A model generated the notes under the pieces. It worked only from the letters and a program-made list of their open reading frames with translations, was not told the DNA's origin and did not search any database. Shown one piece after another: positions 1 to 11,579 of a stretch of 64,000 nt of DNA. Source of the stretch: Gamarada debralockiae (taxonomy: Eukaryota > Ascomycota > Leotiomycetes > Helotiales > Hyphodiscaceae); assembly GCA_002803225.1 (NCBI GenBank), contig NXFV01001865.1:1-64000 (forward strand), given 5' to 3'. Position 1 is the stretch's first letter. Each line of letters opens with the position of its first letter. The position numbers and the translations under genes were made by a program.

Positions 1-1572
1 AACTGCTGCAACCTGAGTGGAACAATCCGGAGCAGTTGTTGTGGTGCACGGTAGGGTACTAGTTGTAGAGCCGGGGGAGGATTCTGTGGAGGTAGCTGTA
101 GGGCTTGAGGTGAGGCTTGAGGTGAGGCTTGATGTGGGCTCGCTCACTGAAGTTGACGACTTTACCGAGGTCAACGAGCTTGATATAGGACTGGAACTAA
201 GTTCGCTACTTGAACTAGATGATTCAGAAGATGTGACGGTTGAGCTGGAAATCGGAGGGGATGTCATCTGGCTAGTCGTTGTAAACGAAGATGAGCAGCT
301 TCCAGCAGCGCCGGAGTTAATACAAGCACAGACGGCACTGGTAGTATCCAAAACAACCTGAAGCTCAGAAGACGGACATGCACTGTAAACACATAGTGCT
401 GCATCGTTCGTAATTGCCTGCACGTTCGCTGTGGTACACTGGCAGGCATAGTCGTCGCTATTAGAATATTAATACATTTTGCAAAGCTGGGAGATGTATC
501 TGACAAACCTCGCACAACCAACAGTCTGAGCCGCACTTGCTAAGCAGGAAACCTGAAACGTTCTGAATTAGTTTTGTTCAATTTACGCTGGATTTAAGTG
601 TCTCACCGCGCAAGTTGGGACTGCAGAAATCTGGGTGCTGCAATTGGGCGTACTACCTCCCGAGCATGATGTTGGCGAAGGGCTACTACTCAGGGTAGAT
701 GACGAGGTGTCCGACAATATTGACGAAGACGGCGGGGCCGAAGATACACTGCTGGATTCGACCGAAGTGGAGCTGGTTCCCGTGACAGATTCGGAAGAAG
801 AGCTTGTTGCAACTGTCGAGGTGACCGGGGGCGACGATGTAGAAGAAGAGCTTGTCGCAGTTGGTGAGGTGACTGAAGATGACGACGTGGGAGAAGATAC
901 GGGCGAAGATAATCCAGAAGAAGACACACTGCCCGAAGATGAACTTGAACTACTCTCAATAGTTGTGGAGGGTGCAGCAGAGCAGGGTGTGGTGGGCGAC
1001 GCGGTCACACAAGCACACAGCGCGTTTGCAGAAGCTTGAACCGCTAATGCCCCGATGCCACAACTGGTAACAACACAGTTAATTGCATCGGCCTGGACTG
1101 CTGCGGAGCTTGAGCACTGACACTGGAAGATGTTAAAACCAAGATCTTACAACTGATTTATGAATTTGAACATATTAGTCAGACAAGATTGTGTGCGACT
1201 TGTCAAAGTCCATCCTTCTGAAAACGGATAATTGAAGGTCGGGTAACACTTACAGCATAATCTCCAGAAATACAACCAACGGCCTCACCTGCTGAGATGA
1301 GACAAGCTGCCTGCGAAACGTAAGTAAGTACAAAATTTAGGGTTAGTTATATCTCGTACACCACAAGCGGGAATTGCATCTGCGGACGCTTGGCAGGGGC
1401 TGGAGGCTGAACATCCCACATCACTTGTAGATGACAAGACTGGAGACGATGTGATCGGCCCCGTGACGGACGATGAGGTGTCGGACGCAGGAACTGATGT
1501 TGTGGAGCTGCTATCCTGGCCTGACGTAAAACCAGTGAAGGCAATAATCACCCAAACAGCAATCCACTTCAT
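1..1572 (-). CDS. Multi-CFEM, Ser/Thr-rich secreted protein (3' end outside window)
   Basis: CFEM proteins are fungal extracellular, often GPI-anchored proteins with eight-cysteine domains; some bind haem and some act as effectors or wall proteins. The ATG at 1572 starts a hydrophobic signal peptide (MKWIAVWVIIAFTGFTSG). A Ser/Thr stretch and a first CFEM domain follow, spliced over at least three exons: IPACG, then AACLISAGEAVGC, then QCQCSSSAAVQADAINC and a terminal CAC. A long Ser/Thr/Pro linker leads to a second CFEM-like domain (VPTC, DDYACQCTTANVQ, AVCACI, roughly 600 to 300), then another Ser-rich tail that runs off the left edge. Introns sit at matching places in both domains, which suggests internal duplication. 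The second domain's first splice junction does not give a clean frame, so one cysteine may be lost there. The final exon and any GPI signal lie outside the window. Confidence 0.75.
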
Positions 1573-3758
1573 GATTTCGAGAATATTGGACAGACTCAGT
1601 TGGATTGTATAAGCTTGAACTGAAAAATGCCGGTACCTCTGGGCTTTGTATGATATACCCCGAGCTCATTTGCATCTGTATGACCTTCGCACGCCTCGGC
1701 AATTCATTTCTTGTTCCAGCAACAAGTCCCCATGACTTCCGTGTAATATTGTCATCTCGCAATCTTGGCAACGGTGTGTGACAAGCTTGCAGCTGGGCTG
1801 TGAAATTGCACAGGTGTGCGACTACTTTAGGAAATTATGAACTCGAAAAGAATATCGGGCGCTCAGAGGGTTCGCCAAATTGCTAGGTACGCTGCTCGGA
1901 GACCGGATATCTCAAGCAAGGATCATGGGTACCTAGTGAGCAACCCTAGAATCAAGCGCTTCTTTTCTTCCGTATGGACCATTGTCGCGGAGAACTTTGG
2001 TGGTCTGGGGAAAAGAAAGTGCGCGGCCAAAATATTACATTGACCCACTTCGTTATGATGGGATACGCTAGTTTATTGGATTGATCCCTTGCCAGCCTCT
2101 GAACTCTCCACTAATTGGGCAGCACACATAAACAAATCACCATGAGCCACAACTATTTTAGTATTAGAGCTGGCAAAACCCCAGACTTTGGTCCTGCGCC
2201 TAGCTCATAGCACTACCTCATTAGGCTTAAAGGACCCTTTCCAAGTGGGTCAATGTACTATTTCGTCGCACGAGTAGGTGTGTTTTTAACAGGGCCCATT
2301 GAAATGGTGTAACTGTGGAGCCTAAGTCCAAAAAGTGAGGTTTGATTCCCTCATGAACCGATGGCCTTGCATTATCGAAGTTCACCTACAGAAAAATTAC
2401 TGGATGATCTACTACTCCGTTAAAAACGAGCGACGAAATGCAGTGGGTGGGAGAAACCTAGGCGATTTCGAGCTCGTAAGCAGAGCTCGAGGAAATTTGT
2501 GGCAGGTCACGCATTCTTCCGAGCTGTAGTTGCCGCAGACTCGCAGAGGAATGCCTTACAACCCCGTGACAAGGGCTTCGAGTAGTGGGCTCTGTCATGT
2601 GTAAAACGCGGGGAGCCGCGGCCCTTATCTGCGGTACCAGGGTACGGAGAGTGCTATGGCTTTTTGCATGCAAAAATCGTCCACCTTAGCCAGAAACTTG
2701 GAGTCATTCCCGAAAATCCTTGCTATAGAACAACCCAGAATACTGCAAGCAACCAGGAACAGGATTACGGAGTAAGGTCTTGGCGGGGTATGTGTGGGGA
2801 CATGGATTATTGCGGGGTTATTGTTCAGGGTCCAACTCCCAATTCAGTATCAGCGCCGCAATGACTTCAGTGAAGGGAAAAGATTCTTGGATGCACGACA
2901 GAGGCGCAGAGTATAGAATCCATCATTTTGAGGTTATTGTCCGACTAGAGCGAAGGAAAGTGGCATATTTAGAAGATGCCATGTCATATGACCAACTCGC
3001 ATCGGGAGAGGTGACAAACGCTCGTATCCCCCGGAAATTTCTCGAGTCCAAAGTTTTCTTCCCACTTAGGAATCCCAGGAACGGATTGATCGCCAAATGA
3101 GGAGGTCATGGAACTATTGGAAACCGTTGCGCTTGAATTTTCGGATGTCTCTCCGCCTAGCGACGATGTAGGACTCGTTGGGTTTCGGCATCACATGTAT
3201 TTCAGATTCCTTATCCAAAATCCTTCTCCGGAGACTCCGAGAATATTGTTGACGCAACTTAAAGCAGGTAGGAGGTTGTTATACATGGAAAAGCGAGATA
3301 GAAGAGAGTAATAAGTTTTACTGGAGGAAGCCTTCAGACGATTTGTAACCGACCAAGTCACGTGGAAATGTCTTGAGAGTCCATCAAGCATTCGGATTTC
3401 CTTCTCTCCTTCAATGAGGACAAAGTATGGACAAAAAATAGAAATTTATGACACACAGTCATAAAATAAGTTACAAATTTCAGAAGGAAATGCTATGCCA
3501 TCCTTTCACCAGTTTGATCAATCACGTGAGTGGCTCCGGAGGCCTCTATTCCATCTCAACCAACCGAGGATTTGAGAATAGAGAGCAGTGAAGTAACGTA
3601 ATACTAGTTGTCCATTCAAATATATACATGAGCTTTATATCGATGGTTTTCAGTTCTTGGGTCCCTCTTCTGCAGATCACCTTGCCTGATTCAATTCATT
3701 TTTTGGAAGAATATTGCATAATATGTCCTATACCTATGTAATACGTTATTATCCTCTC
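1573..3758. other. Gene-poor stretch
   Basis: I see no gene I can support. Short open frames exist at 1837-2043, 2780-3100 and 3108-3311 (plus strand), none with a recognisable domain or splice pattern. The last two lie nearly end to end and could be remnants of one reading frame. A tRNA-like A-box/B-box pair lies near 2300-2360 and is discussed as a finding. Confidence 0.5.
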
Positions 3759-5776
3759 TCAAGGAAATCCACAAAACACCCCCCACCCATTGCCCCCACA
3801 TACACCAGTCCCGGCATATCCCAATTCGCAGCCAAACAGTTCGAGTTCATGCCTCTCAAACCCATGATTGCCATCAATAGTTGCCGTCCACGTCTGTCCC
3901 CTATCCGCGCTCATTCTCAATGCCGCCACATCCCCAATACTATTAAACGCATACACATTCCCATACTTGTTACTCCCAGCTCCTCTTCTTACAGCGATCG
4001 CTTCCGCATATTGAACGAAATCGCTGGAAGGGTAGATGCCTTGATCGGTTGAAAGCCATACATCGCCTGCGACACTTTGATGATGACACCGTCGCAGGTT
4101 ATGCTGGCTGTGGTGTTGAAGGCCAACCCACTGTCGCTAGATACGTAGATACCTGTTGTGTCACCGGCGTAGAAGTATTTGGGGCTGACTTTGTCTGATG
4201 CGACTGCGACACCGGACGGCAAGCTTGCGATGGTTGTACTCGAGTTTGCCGTGACGAGGAAATTTCCGGATCCAGAAGTGGCCCATACAAGGACTGAAGC
4301 GTCTGCAGCATATACGATTGTTCCACTGGAAGCAGAAGGAACGGTTGCATTGGGTGTCCAGTTCACGCCTTTGTTTGAAGATGTGGCTAATTGAGAGTTT
4401 CCAGTTCGCGCGACGTTTTCGGGCCGAGGCCAGCGTAACTCAGCGCATCTGTTGTGCTCCAATATGGAGCTTCGAAAGAATTTGAAGGAGGTGTGTTCAG
4501 ATTGTAATGAACCCATCCGCCATCATCATCCACAGCACTTATAAGAGGAAATCCAATCCCAGGAGGGATATGTGAGGGTGAACGGATTCTTCTTCGACTC
4601 CATTTGCGAGAGAGGATACATGGACGTGTCGCCAGGATTTAAGGTTGTGGCCCCCGTAGAGGGTCAGACCCGTTCCGTAAAGCTATTGGTTTGAGTCAAA
4701 GGGATCGATTTCCATGGCCTCGACCATCCATCCGAGGATTTTGGTGTCGCCTACTTGTCAAGATGCGTTGACCCAAGGAGCTTTATCTGTCTAAGAAACA
4801 AAATTAGAGGGAACTGCAAGGGAGTTTCAAAGGCAACTTACGTCGTACTACAGTAATTTACCCGCCCAGCGGGTGTCCAGTCCCAGATAGCCATCCACGA
4901 AGCACCCGAGCTATTGCTCTGAAAGATCTGAACATCGAGATACCACAAATTCATGGCCGCTACCATCAAGGTCCCTGGATTCTGGGCATCTAAAGCAAGA
5001 CTACCGTATCCAATTGTCAGACAATTGTCAGCAACCCAGGCAGGAGTGATATTCGTGAACGTTCCATTTTCGGCCACACGGTACAAGCATCCAACCCCAG
5101 CAGAGTAGGGTCCCGATTCGCTGTTGTATGATTTATACAACGCCTCCTTTTCTGTAACAGAGAACTTCATCTTGTGGGGAAATATTCTAGTAGATTGGCG
5201 AGGCATTGCCGTCCAAGTCGCACTAGCATCATTCGAGATCCTCGACGAATTTGTGTCCGCAGTCCCAACGTAAATTCTGGACGTAGCTCCGTTCTTGAGA
5301 GGCGAAGTGGAATCGAATACAATCGCGGCAAGGCCTTGAAGATTGTTGCTATATCCTGAAGTGTCGTTGGGATCCGCTTCGTATGTTCTCACATCGGCGA
5401 AGCTTGTGAGTTTCTGGAAAGACAATCCCTGGTCCACACTCTTCCAGAGCCCATTGCCACGGCGAGCTCCAAAGTAAATGATTTTGTTGTTCTTGGGACC
5501 TACGGCAAGATGCTCGCCCATTCCTCGACCTGGCATATTCCCGCCGACTTTGAAGGGAAGAGATGTTCGAGCCCATGTTTGTCCGTAGTCTTGACTCGCA
5601 AAATCTACCCATTGTTTGGATCCCAGCTATTTGTGTACATTCCGACTGTAATGTATATGTGCCTTGGGCCGATTGGATCTGCAGCAAGAGCATCTACTCC
5701 CCATTTGTGCCTAGGATTATTAGAACTGGCTGAATGAAAAAGGATGGGACTTACCAAAGCGTGTCGTGGACATGGC
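3759..5776 (-). pseudogene. GH74 xyloglucanase relic
   Basis: GH74 enzymes are secreted twin beta-propeller endo-xyloglucanases. Reading down the minus strand, the pieces occur in family order: WGVDALAADP and VGMYTNSWDPNNG (about 5700-5600), MPGRGMGEHLAVGPKNNKII and FGARRGNGLWKSVDQG (5536-5400), GTLMVAAMNLWYLDVQIF (about 4950), then after an intron LGWMVEAMEIDPFDSN, YGTGLTLYGGHN, SAVDDDGGW, LATSSNKGVNW, ASDKVSPKYFYAGD and VAALRMSADRGQTWT near the 3' end. They lie in different frames, with at least four frameshifts. Two stops replace expected codons (about 4758-4760 and 4683-4685); the second falls where the family has Trp. The signal peptide and first propeller blades are missing. The 5' end stops at the adjacent MITE. 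It is very unlikely to make a functional enzyme. Confidence 0.88.
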
Positions 5777-5779
5777 GTA

Positions 5780-6056
5780 GTAATTGGCACATAAGATAAT
5801 AGGCGACCTATAAGGTACTAGCCAGATAAGATATGGTTCCAATTGAAGCGTGGTCAAGGAATCATTTAAGATATTATCTTAATTGACAGCCAAACCCCGA
5901 AATTCTAGGGACTTCAGGCTTTAAGTCGCTAAATTTACAGGGACTAAGAGCCTGAATCTTCGAATTTTACATAAGATACAGCTCAGATAAGATACGGTTC
6001 AAATCGACGAATTGCGAACGAAAAACACATAAGATATTACCTTATGTGCCAATTAC
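5780..6056. mobile_element. MITE with ~22-bp TIRs and TA duplication (Tc1/mariner-like)
   Basis: The left end reads GTAATTGGCACATAAGATAA and the right end is its near-perfect inverse (...CTTATGTGCCAATTAC). Both are flanked directly by TA (5778-5779 and 6057-6058), the target duplication typical of Tc1/mariner-type non-autonomous elements. The 277-base interior has no coding capacity. It contains a degenerate direct repeat (AGATAAGATA followed by a GGTTC-like sequence, near 5831 and 5992) and several ATAAGAT motifs. The element separates two decayed genes. Its right boundary supplies the G of the TAG codon that closes the neighbouring acetyltransferase frame. Confidence 0.85.
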
Positions 6057-6800
6057 TACGGTAGTCCTGAAGGGGGTCCAGCTGTCATCTCCATTTGTGC
6101 GACAACTTTCGGTCGCTTTTCATCCCACTCGTCCCAGACGATTGAAAAGATCGCGGTGTGTCTCCCCGGCAGTTCTCTTTTCGTACCATTCCTTTTTTGA
6201 AGAGCCTCCACAGGGAGCGCAACTGTGCCGCGCAGAAACACACGTTGCCACCTTGCGATACCCTCGAACTCGAATCCCATCCGCAAAGCAGCTCTTCGAG
6301 ACGCCGCATTCCCTGCATGGCATTGCCATTCAACACGCCGCAGTCCTAGGCCACCAGTAGAGGGTGGTCGAGCGTAAATAGTAGTAGGAGTCCAATAGCA
6401 TTCGTCGACACGTTGAAATGCTGGGAAGATAATGACGCCCATCTCTGTCACCGCATTGACTGGGTTCGTGGCAGACAAAGATATAATGCCGGCGTACTTC
6501 CCGTTCGGCTTTTCTTCTCCAGAAACAGGAACCTTATCGATGACAGCATATAGACACTCCTCGGGCGATGCGCGTATATGTTTGTCGTAGAACTCTCTCA
6601 TGAAGTCCGCCTCGGTTTCAATGACTGTAAAAGAAATGTATGTGAAGATGTCCGGATTGGTTTTGATCACTTCGAGGAAGGGCGCTACATGAACGCTTGG
6701 CTGCCCGAGTTAGGAGTAGCTTCGTCTTCCGTGGAAATGAGATGCGTACATCAAATGGTTCAAGGGCGACAAGATCATTCTCCAAGAGTCGCTGCTCATA
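6056..6800 (-). pseudogene. GNAT acetyltransferase relic
   Basis: Segments typical of fungal GNAT N-acetyltransferases of the RimJ/RimL type are clear: ENDLVALEPFDV (about 6780-6745), TNPDIFTYISF and FMREFYDKHI, VTEMGVIIFPAFQR, LGLRRVEWQCHAGNAASRRA (the acetyl-CoA-binding region), LRMGFEFEGIARWQRVF and PGRHTAIFSIVWDEWDE. The N-terminal LEPFDV piece is in another frame from the rest. Near 6360-6410 the frame shifts and then shifts back: the conserved TNAIGLLLLFTLDHP is readable only in a second frame, so the 205-codon open frame beginning at 6670 has a scrambled segment there. The final stop is formed by the MITE boundary. A residual protein could still be made, but it would lack part of the fold. 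Confidence 0.75.
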
Positions 6801-7339
6801 GTGAAAGAGTGAAAGACGCCCTCAGACATGATAATTGGCCAGTCGAAGCGTCTTGTTATGTTCTTTCAGGTGTGTAGTCAACCGGTAGAATGACAACTCC
6901 GGAAGCAGGGTGTGCGACACGTGACTTACCCCGCCCCCGCTTTTTTCATTGTTTTCGAGGCTTCTGTTACCGTCATTTTGTCTCAAATATCTTGTGCTGC
7001 AATCAAGACTTCTTCAAGGACGGCAGATGTGGGACACCATGCGCGTCCAGAGAGCGTTATATCCTAATCCTATCGTCACGGTCTCGGAGAATATCCCACG
7101 TTTTCATCGCTCGGAAGGATATATTTCTCTTTATCCATATTTTACAGTGCGCTTCAAAGCACGGAGACGGATGAGACTGCAACAAAACCTCAATATCACC
7201 ACATCTAGCCCGTCACGCGAGACAACCTCCGCTTGCTGATATTAGCAGATGACCGCCCTCGCCTCCAAGCCACCATCTCGTCAATTACGCAGGTGTCGCC
7301 GTCACCATCGGAGGCCTCTTGTTGTACGGCCAAGCCGAA
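6801..7339. other. Intergenic, no supported gene
   Basis: Two overlapping plus-strand open frames of about 95 codons (6890-7239) have no recognisable features and start in low-complexity sequence. I see nothing else. Confidence 0.5.
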
Positions 7340-9187
7340 AGTCTGCATATCTAGCTAGTTTTCACTCTGCGAGTAAAGTTCAAGATCGAAGCTATTCAAC
7401 GTGTTAGTATTTCGATCATATTTTCGACCCGGATACTTACTTCCAGAGTACTTTCGCCAGAATGAGACGCATCATTCCGTTCGCCAATCTATTGAAGAGC
7501 AATAATCGGTAGGATTGATATGAGAGATGATGCTAAGAACTTACGGCTGCCCGATGCAGTTCCTTGGACCACTATTAAAAAACTGGAGAACTCCTCTCTT
7601 ATCATCTTTGTACTCCTCATCGTCAAGCCACCTTTCCGGAAGAAACGACTCAGCATCCTTTCAGCTCGCTGCATTGTGACCAGCTGCCCAGTGGAATACA
7701 CCGACGATAGTCTGTTGCTCACGAATTAGCCCCTCGTTTTCACGACCCCAAGAGACGACAGAGGTAGCATACTTCAGCTGAAAGATATTCCCGCAAATAA
7801 TATTGCCGTTTGAACCAGTCACTCTTGGTGTTTGTCTCCGGACCTGCAGGGAAATCTCTCATGGTTTCGTTGATCATGCATTGTTATATTTCAGACGATA
7901 AACGCTCGTCAACGTGATATCTACTTCGGATTTGAATGTTGGTCGGAATTCTTCGGTCAAGATTTTCATTTTGGAGGGATTAGCGAGGAGATGGTACGTT
8001 GCTCTGTTCATTCTGTCAGGCTCTAGGCACTATATCAAGTTCGAGGGTATCTTACAGCAAGGATTGTGGCAACAGTGTCCCTTCCAGCCACGAGCAAGTC
8101 GTCTCCCACCAGTTTAAGCTCCGCGGTTGAGAGACCTTTCGGGGTATCCAGGTTCTTGGATAAATACGAAACAATGCTTCATTAGCAACCCGCTTGAAGT
8201 CAAGAGGATGGGAGACCTAATCTAGTGAATCTTTCTCGTATTTCCCCTCAGTTAGTTTCATCTCGCGACCTTTGAACGCAGTAGCAAAATTTTCGCGAAG
8301 CTGAATCACCTGTGCCGGCAGCCCTGCTTCTCCATTCAGTGTCACGAACAACCTGAAAGGTAAGAATTCGTAAAAAGCCGTGGCAATAGACCAGCTTTTG
8401 AGGAGTTCATAAATGATCGGAATCAACGGATGGAGCGTCGATGTTCCACTGTTCAGTCAGCACTCTTTTTCCTTCCGTCGGGTGGTGCTCAGCATACACG
8501 CCATGAAAAAACTCTCCAAACGTAAACTGCGCCGTCATATCCGTTATCAGGATACCATACCATTCGAGGGCGTCCATCGGTTTCCCCTTGAGGCCCTTCA
8601 GCTTTCCCACGAAAGCAGAAATGTAACGCTGCATGGTCCCCTCGCGTTCGCGAATCGCCTTTTCGCTGAAAGCTGGACTGAGGATCTTTCTCATTCGGGT
8701 ATGCTGTTCATCGCTGGGGTAGAAATCATCCCGTACTTTCCACCTGGCTGGGGGATGATGTACTTTTTCAGCTCGCCTCCGTCTTTCTGGGCTTAGATAC
8801 TCTTCCACGCACCTTCGTCCATGTACGAAAGTTCGTTGGGAGCAATCCTGACGACCGGGCCATATTTATTGTGAAATTCAGCAACCTTGTATACTCGAAT
8901 GCCTCTAAAGACGTAATAGGTGTTGGTAAGATGTGTCGCAGCCCAAAGCTTTTGTCCCAGGAACTTCGAGAGTGGATGGAAGAAACAGGTTGCGTAGAAT
9001 AGTAGCCACAAAGTAGAGGATCCACTATGCATTAATTGTTAGCGATAAATATCTCGATCAATTTTGGGACACCCAAATCGCTAAATGGTGACTCTGGATG
9101 AATGAGAGGCAATATCAAGCCAGCAAGAGCTCCCGCTAGGATGCCGAAGTCCATCACTGTTTTGAGCTGGAAACGAAATGAATCCAT
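7340..9187 (-). pseudogene. Cytochrome P450 relic (CYP monooxygenase)
   Basis: An entire fungal microsomal P450 can be followed on the minus strand, in broken frames. There is a hydrophobic N-terminus from ATG 9187 (MDSFRFQ..., FGILAGALAGLIL). Next come FFHPLSKF, YKVAEFHNKYGPVVRIAPNE (about 8950-8830), DEQHTRMRKILSPAFSEKAI, TDMTAQFTFGE, the I-helix region LVGDDLLVAGRDTVATILA (about 8110-8050), PERWLDDEEYKDDKRGVLQ (about 7620), and a haem-ligand region that reads GPRNCIG only after a frame change (about 7560-7580), then a C-terminal NFDLEL-like end. An in-frame TAA follows WKSI near 8800. At least three frameshifts, including one beside the haem cysteine, mean no active enzyme can be made. The substrate is unknown. 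Confidence 0.85.
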
Positions 9188-9715
9188 CTTGGGTAGACAA
9201 ACACACCATAAAGAAGATGGATTGAAAATTGAAGATGAACTTCGAGGCCTTTGTATGTCACTGCTGCTGACGTGGATTGGTTTCAATTTCGAGCCAGCTC
9301 GGCTTCGGATTAGAGTTCTTAGACTTATTGAACGGTTCGAATTACAGCTGCCGAATTGAGAACCCTGGGCACAGATGTATTTGATTTGAGTGGACGCAGT
9401 AAACGACTCAACGCGGCACATAAATGCCTGTGTCCTTGATTGGGATGCCTTGCAACCGTACCTTAGCTTAATGCTGACCGTTTGCGTTGTGCCGCTCCGC
9501 AAAAACTCACCGTGGAGTTGTAACTGGACCAGTCTTGTAAACGCCGATATAGTGTCTAAATCCGAAAAATAGGAGGCGGGCTTAAAGCTCTGAAATTCTT
9601 GTAGACGAAAGAACCTTGCGAATGCTCATTCCTACGTTCGTAGTCGTAGCAATTCAGTAATCTTCATCATCAGTCGGGATTCGCTCAACCCGCGGACCCG
9701 AATTTCTCTCACATC

Positions 9716-11579
9716 TTAATACTTGGCATCGATTCCATACTCTTCTCTCCCAAGCCCATCATCAGATATCTCCCCAACGGCGTGGACTGTCTTGCCCTCC
9801 TCAATAATTTCAGTTCCATCCTCAGCGACAATCCTATCACTGCTTGCCTCTTCCCATCCGAGCCCCATCTCCTTAATCAACTTCTGGTTTCCGGTAGGCC
9901 AGAAGAGGCAGATCACATAATACACCACAAAGCTGACCGTGAATGACAGTATCCAGCCTAAGCGACCGAGATCTGTGGCACTAGTTGAGACCTTTGCGCC
10001 CAGCGTGCCGACGAAGCCGGGAAATGGGAGAGCGATCCCGCAGAGGTATGCAATTACTCCTTGGATGTTCCATCCCATGTGGTAGTAGTAGTGTTTATTG
10101 GTCTTCGAGCCGTTGTAGAGATGTCCGATAAAGACATTTCCTTTCGTGAGGAGGAAGTCTGAAAATGCATGTCAGCACAAGGTCAACCTCAGCATTTTCA
10201 GATGCGTTGACTTACAATCACAGATCATTACGGCAACAACGCTTGCCATGAAGAGTCCGTATCCTGAGAGGAAGGTCGTGAATACAGAGGCCGAGCTGAG
10301 AATTTTCCAGGGACATATAGCGAACGCGAGAAACTCAACAAGATACTGTCCTCGAGGGATCGTGATGTAGCGGGGGACCAACATGCTGCTGTCTGATCCA
10401 AATGGAATCATGTTGGCTGCAATGTTTGTTCCGAGGATAGAGACCATCCAAGTGAAAGCGGATAGGAAGACAGCGAAGCGAGTGCTACCGCTCCAGTATC
10501 TATCAAGGATAGCACCGAGCAGATCCCAGGGATTCCAAAGGTCAAGACCCCAAGTATTGTTCACGGCGGCCGTTGCAAGAATACCAAGAGACGCCGATAG
10601 AGTGACACCAATTGGTTGAGTAATCAGTTGTGACCATTGCGCTCCAGACTTCGTCTTGCTCCATCTTGCAATATCTGGCTGGTTCGTGATGAGTGTCGCG
10701 GTATTTCCCATGCCACTGTTGATGGCATACATAATGAACCAGCCTTTGGAATTGGTGATCTTGGAGGCATAAACAGAGCCAACATTTCCGTTTGTGTTTA
10801 CCATGCAGAAGATGAAAAGACCCCACACGGCAGGGAGCACAATGATTGACTTGAACCAGAAGAAAGCTCTGAGTTGGTAGGGCCTGAAAGCGCAGAATGG
10901 GAAGTGTACCAGCCAGAAGAGGAAGAACGCTAGCATTCCTTGTGTTGTGATTCCGACTGAGGCTGGGATGTGGTTGGGGATATCGGTGTAGTTATGGCCA
11001 AAGATGCATCGTAGGATATTGGACATAAAGCTTGCTCCAGAATAGACTTTCCCACAATCAGTGACAGCTCTTCAAGGGTTGGGGGGGCTTACGCTGGACC
11101 CCATACCAGATGATCGCCAATGCAGCCCTCGCGCCAACGAAGTAATAGCTCCCCCACATACCAAAAACACTGCGCGCAACGACAGGATATCCAATGTGGT
11201 AGACACTGGCACATCTCGAGTTGAAAAACATGGCAATGGACGAAATGAGCTGACTGGCAAAGATCACAAGAATACTCTGCCACCAATTCAGACCGATCCC
11301 AACCATTGTGCTTCCCAAGGTCCAGTTTCCAAAAGATAAGCCAAGGTAGAACGTCACGAAATTCCACCATCGCCATGTCCTCTTCTCGGGAGGAGTTGGG
11401 TCTAAATCCTCATTACTCCATGTAACTTTTGAGCCCGGGTGCCCATGCTGGTCAAGCGCGGTATCGTGAGTCTCAATAAAATACTTGAATCCTTCTTTAC
11501 TTCGAAAAGCATTCTTGAAGACCGTGAATTTTTGTGCAACCGTGGCTTTGAATTCGGCGAAGGAGTCGGTGGCGCCCAT
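9716..11579 (-). CDS. NCS1-family nucleobase/allantoin-type permease
   Basis: NCS1 permeases import uracil, uridine, allantoin, cytosine-purines or thiamine across the plasma membrane with protons. Three exons (11093-11579, 10216-11046, 9716-10158), with introns of 46 and 57 bases, give 586 residues in an unbroken frame. The N-terminal cytosolic tail runs into WSNEDLDPTPPEKRTW, a typical NCS1 entry sequence, followed by about 12 hydrophobic segments. Family hallmarks are NWTLGSTMVGIGLNWWQ, YPVVARSVFG, the WYGVQ motif and NIAANMIPFGSD. The C-terminal cytosolic tail is acidic (WEEASSDRIVAEDG), a common site for ubiquitin-linked turnover in this family. The sequence suits the uracil/uridine/allantoin (Fur) branch rather than the purine-cytosine (Fcy) branch, but the substrate cannot be called. 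It is divergent from the oxygenase gene at 12136. Confidence 0.9.

Noticed and set aside
635..1039. Acidic plus-strand frame of 134 codons
   Set aside because: Antisense shadow of the Ser/Thr-rich CFEM linker.
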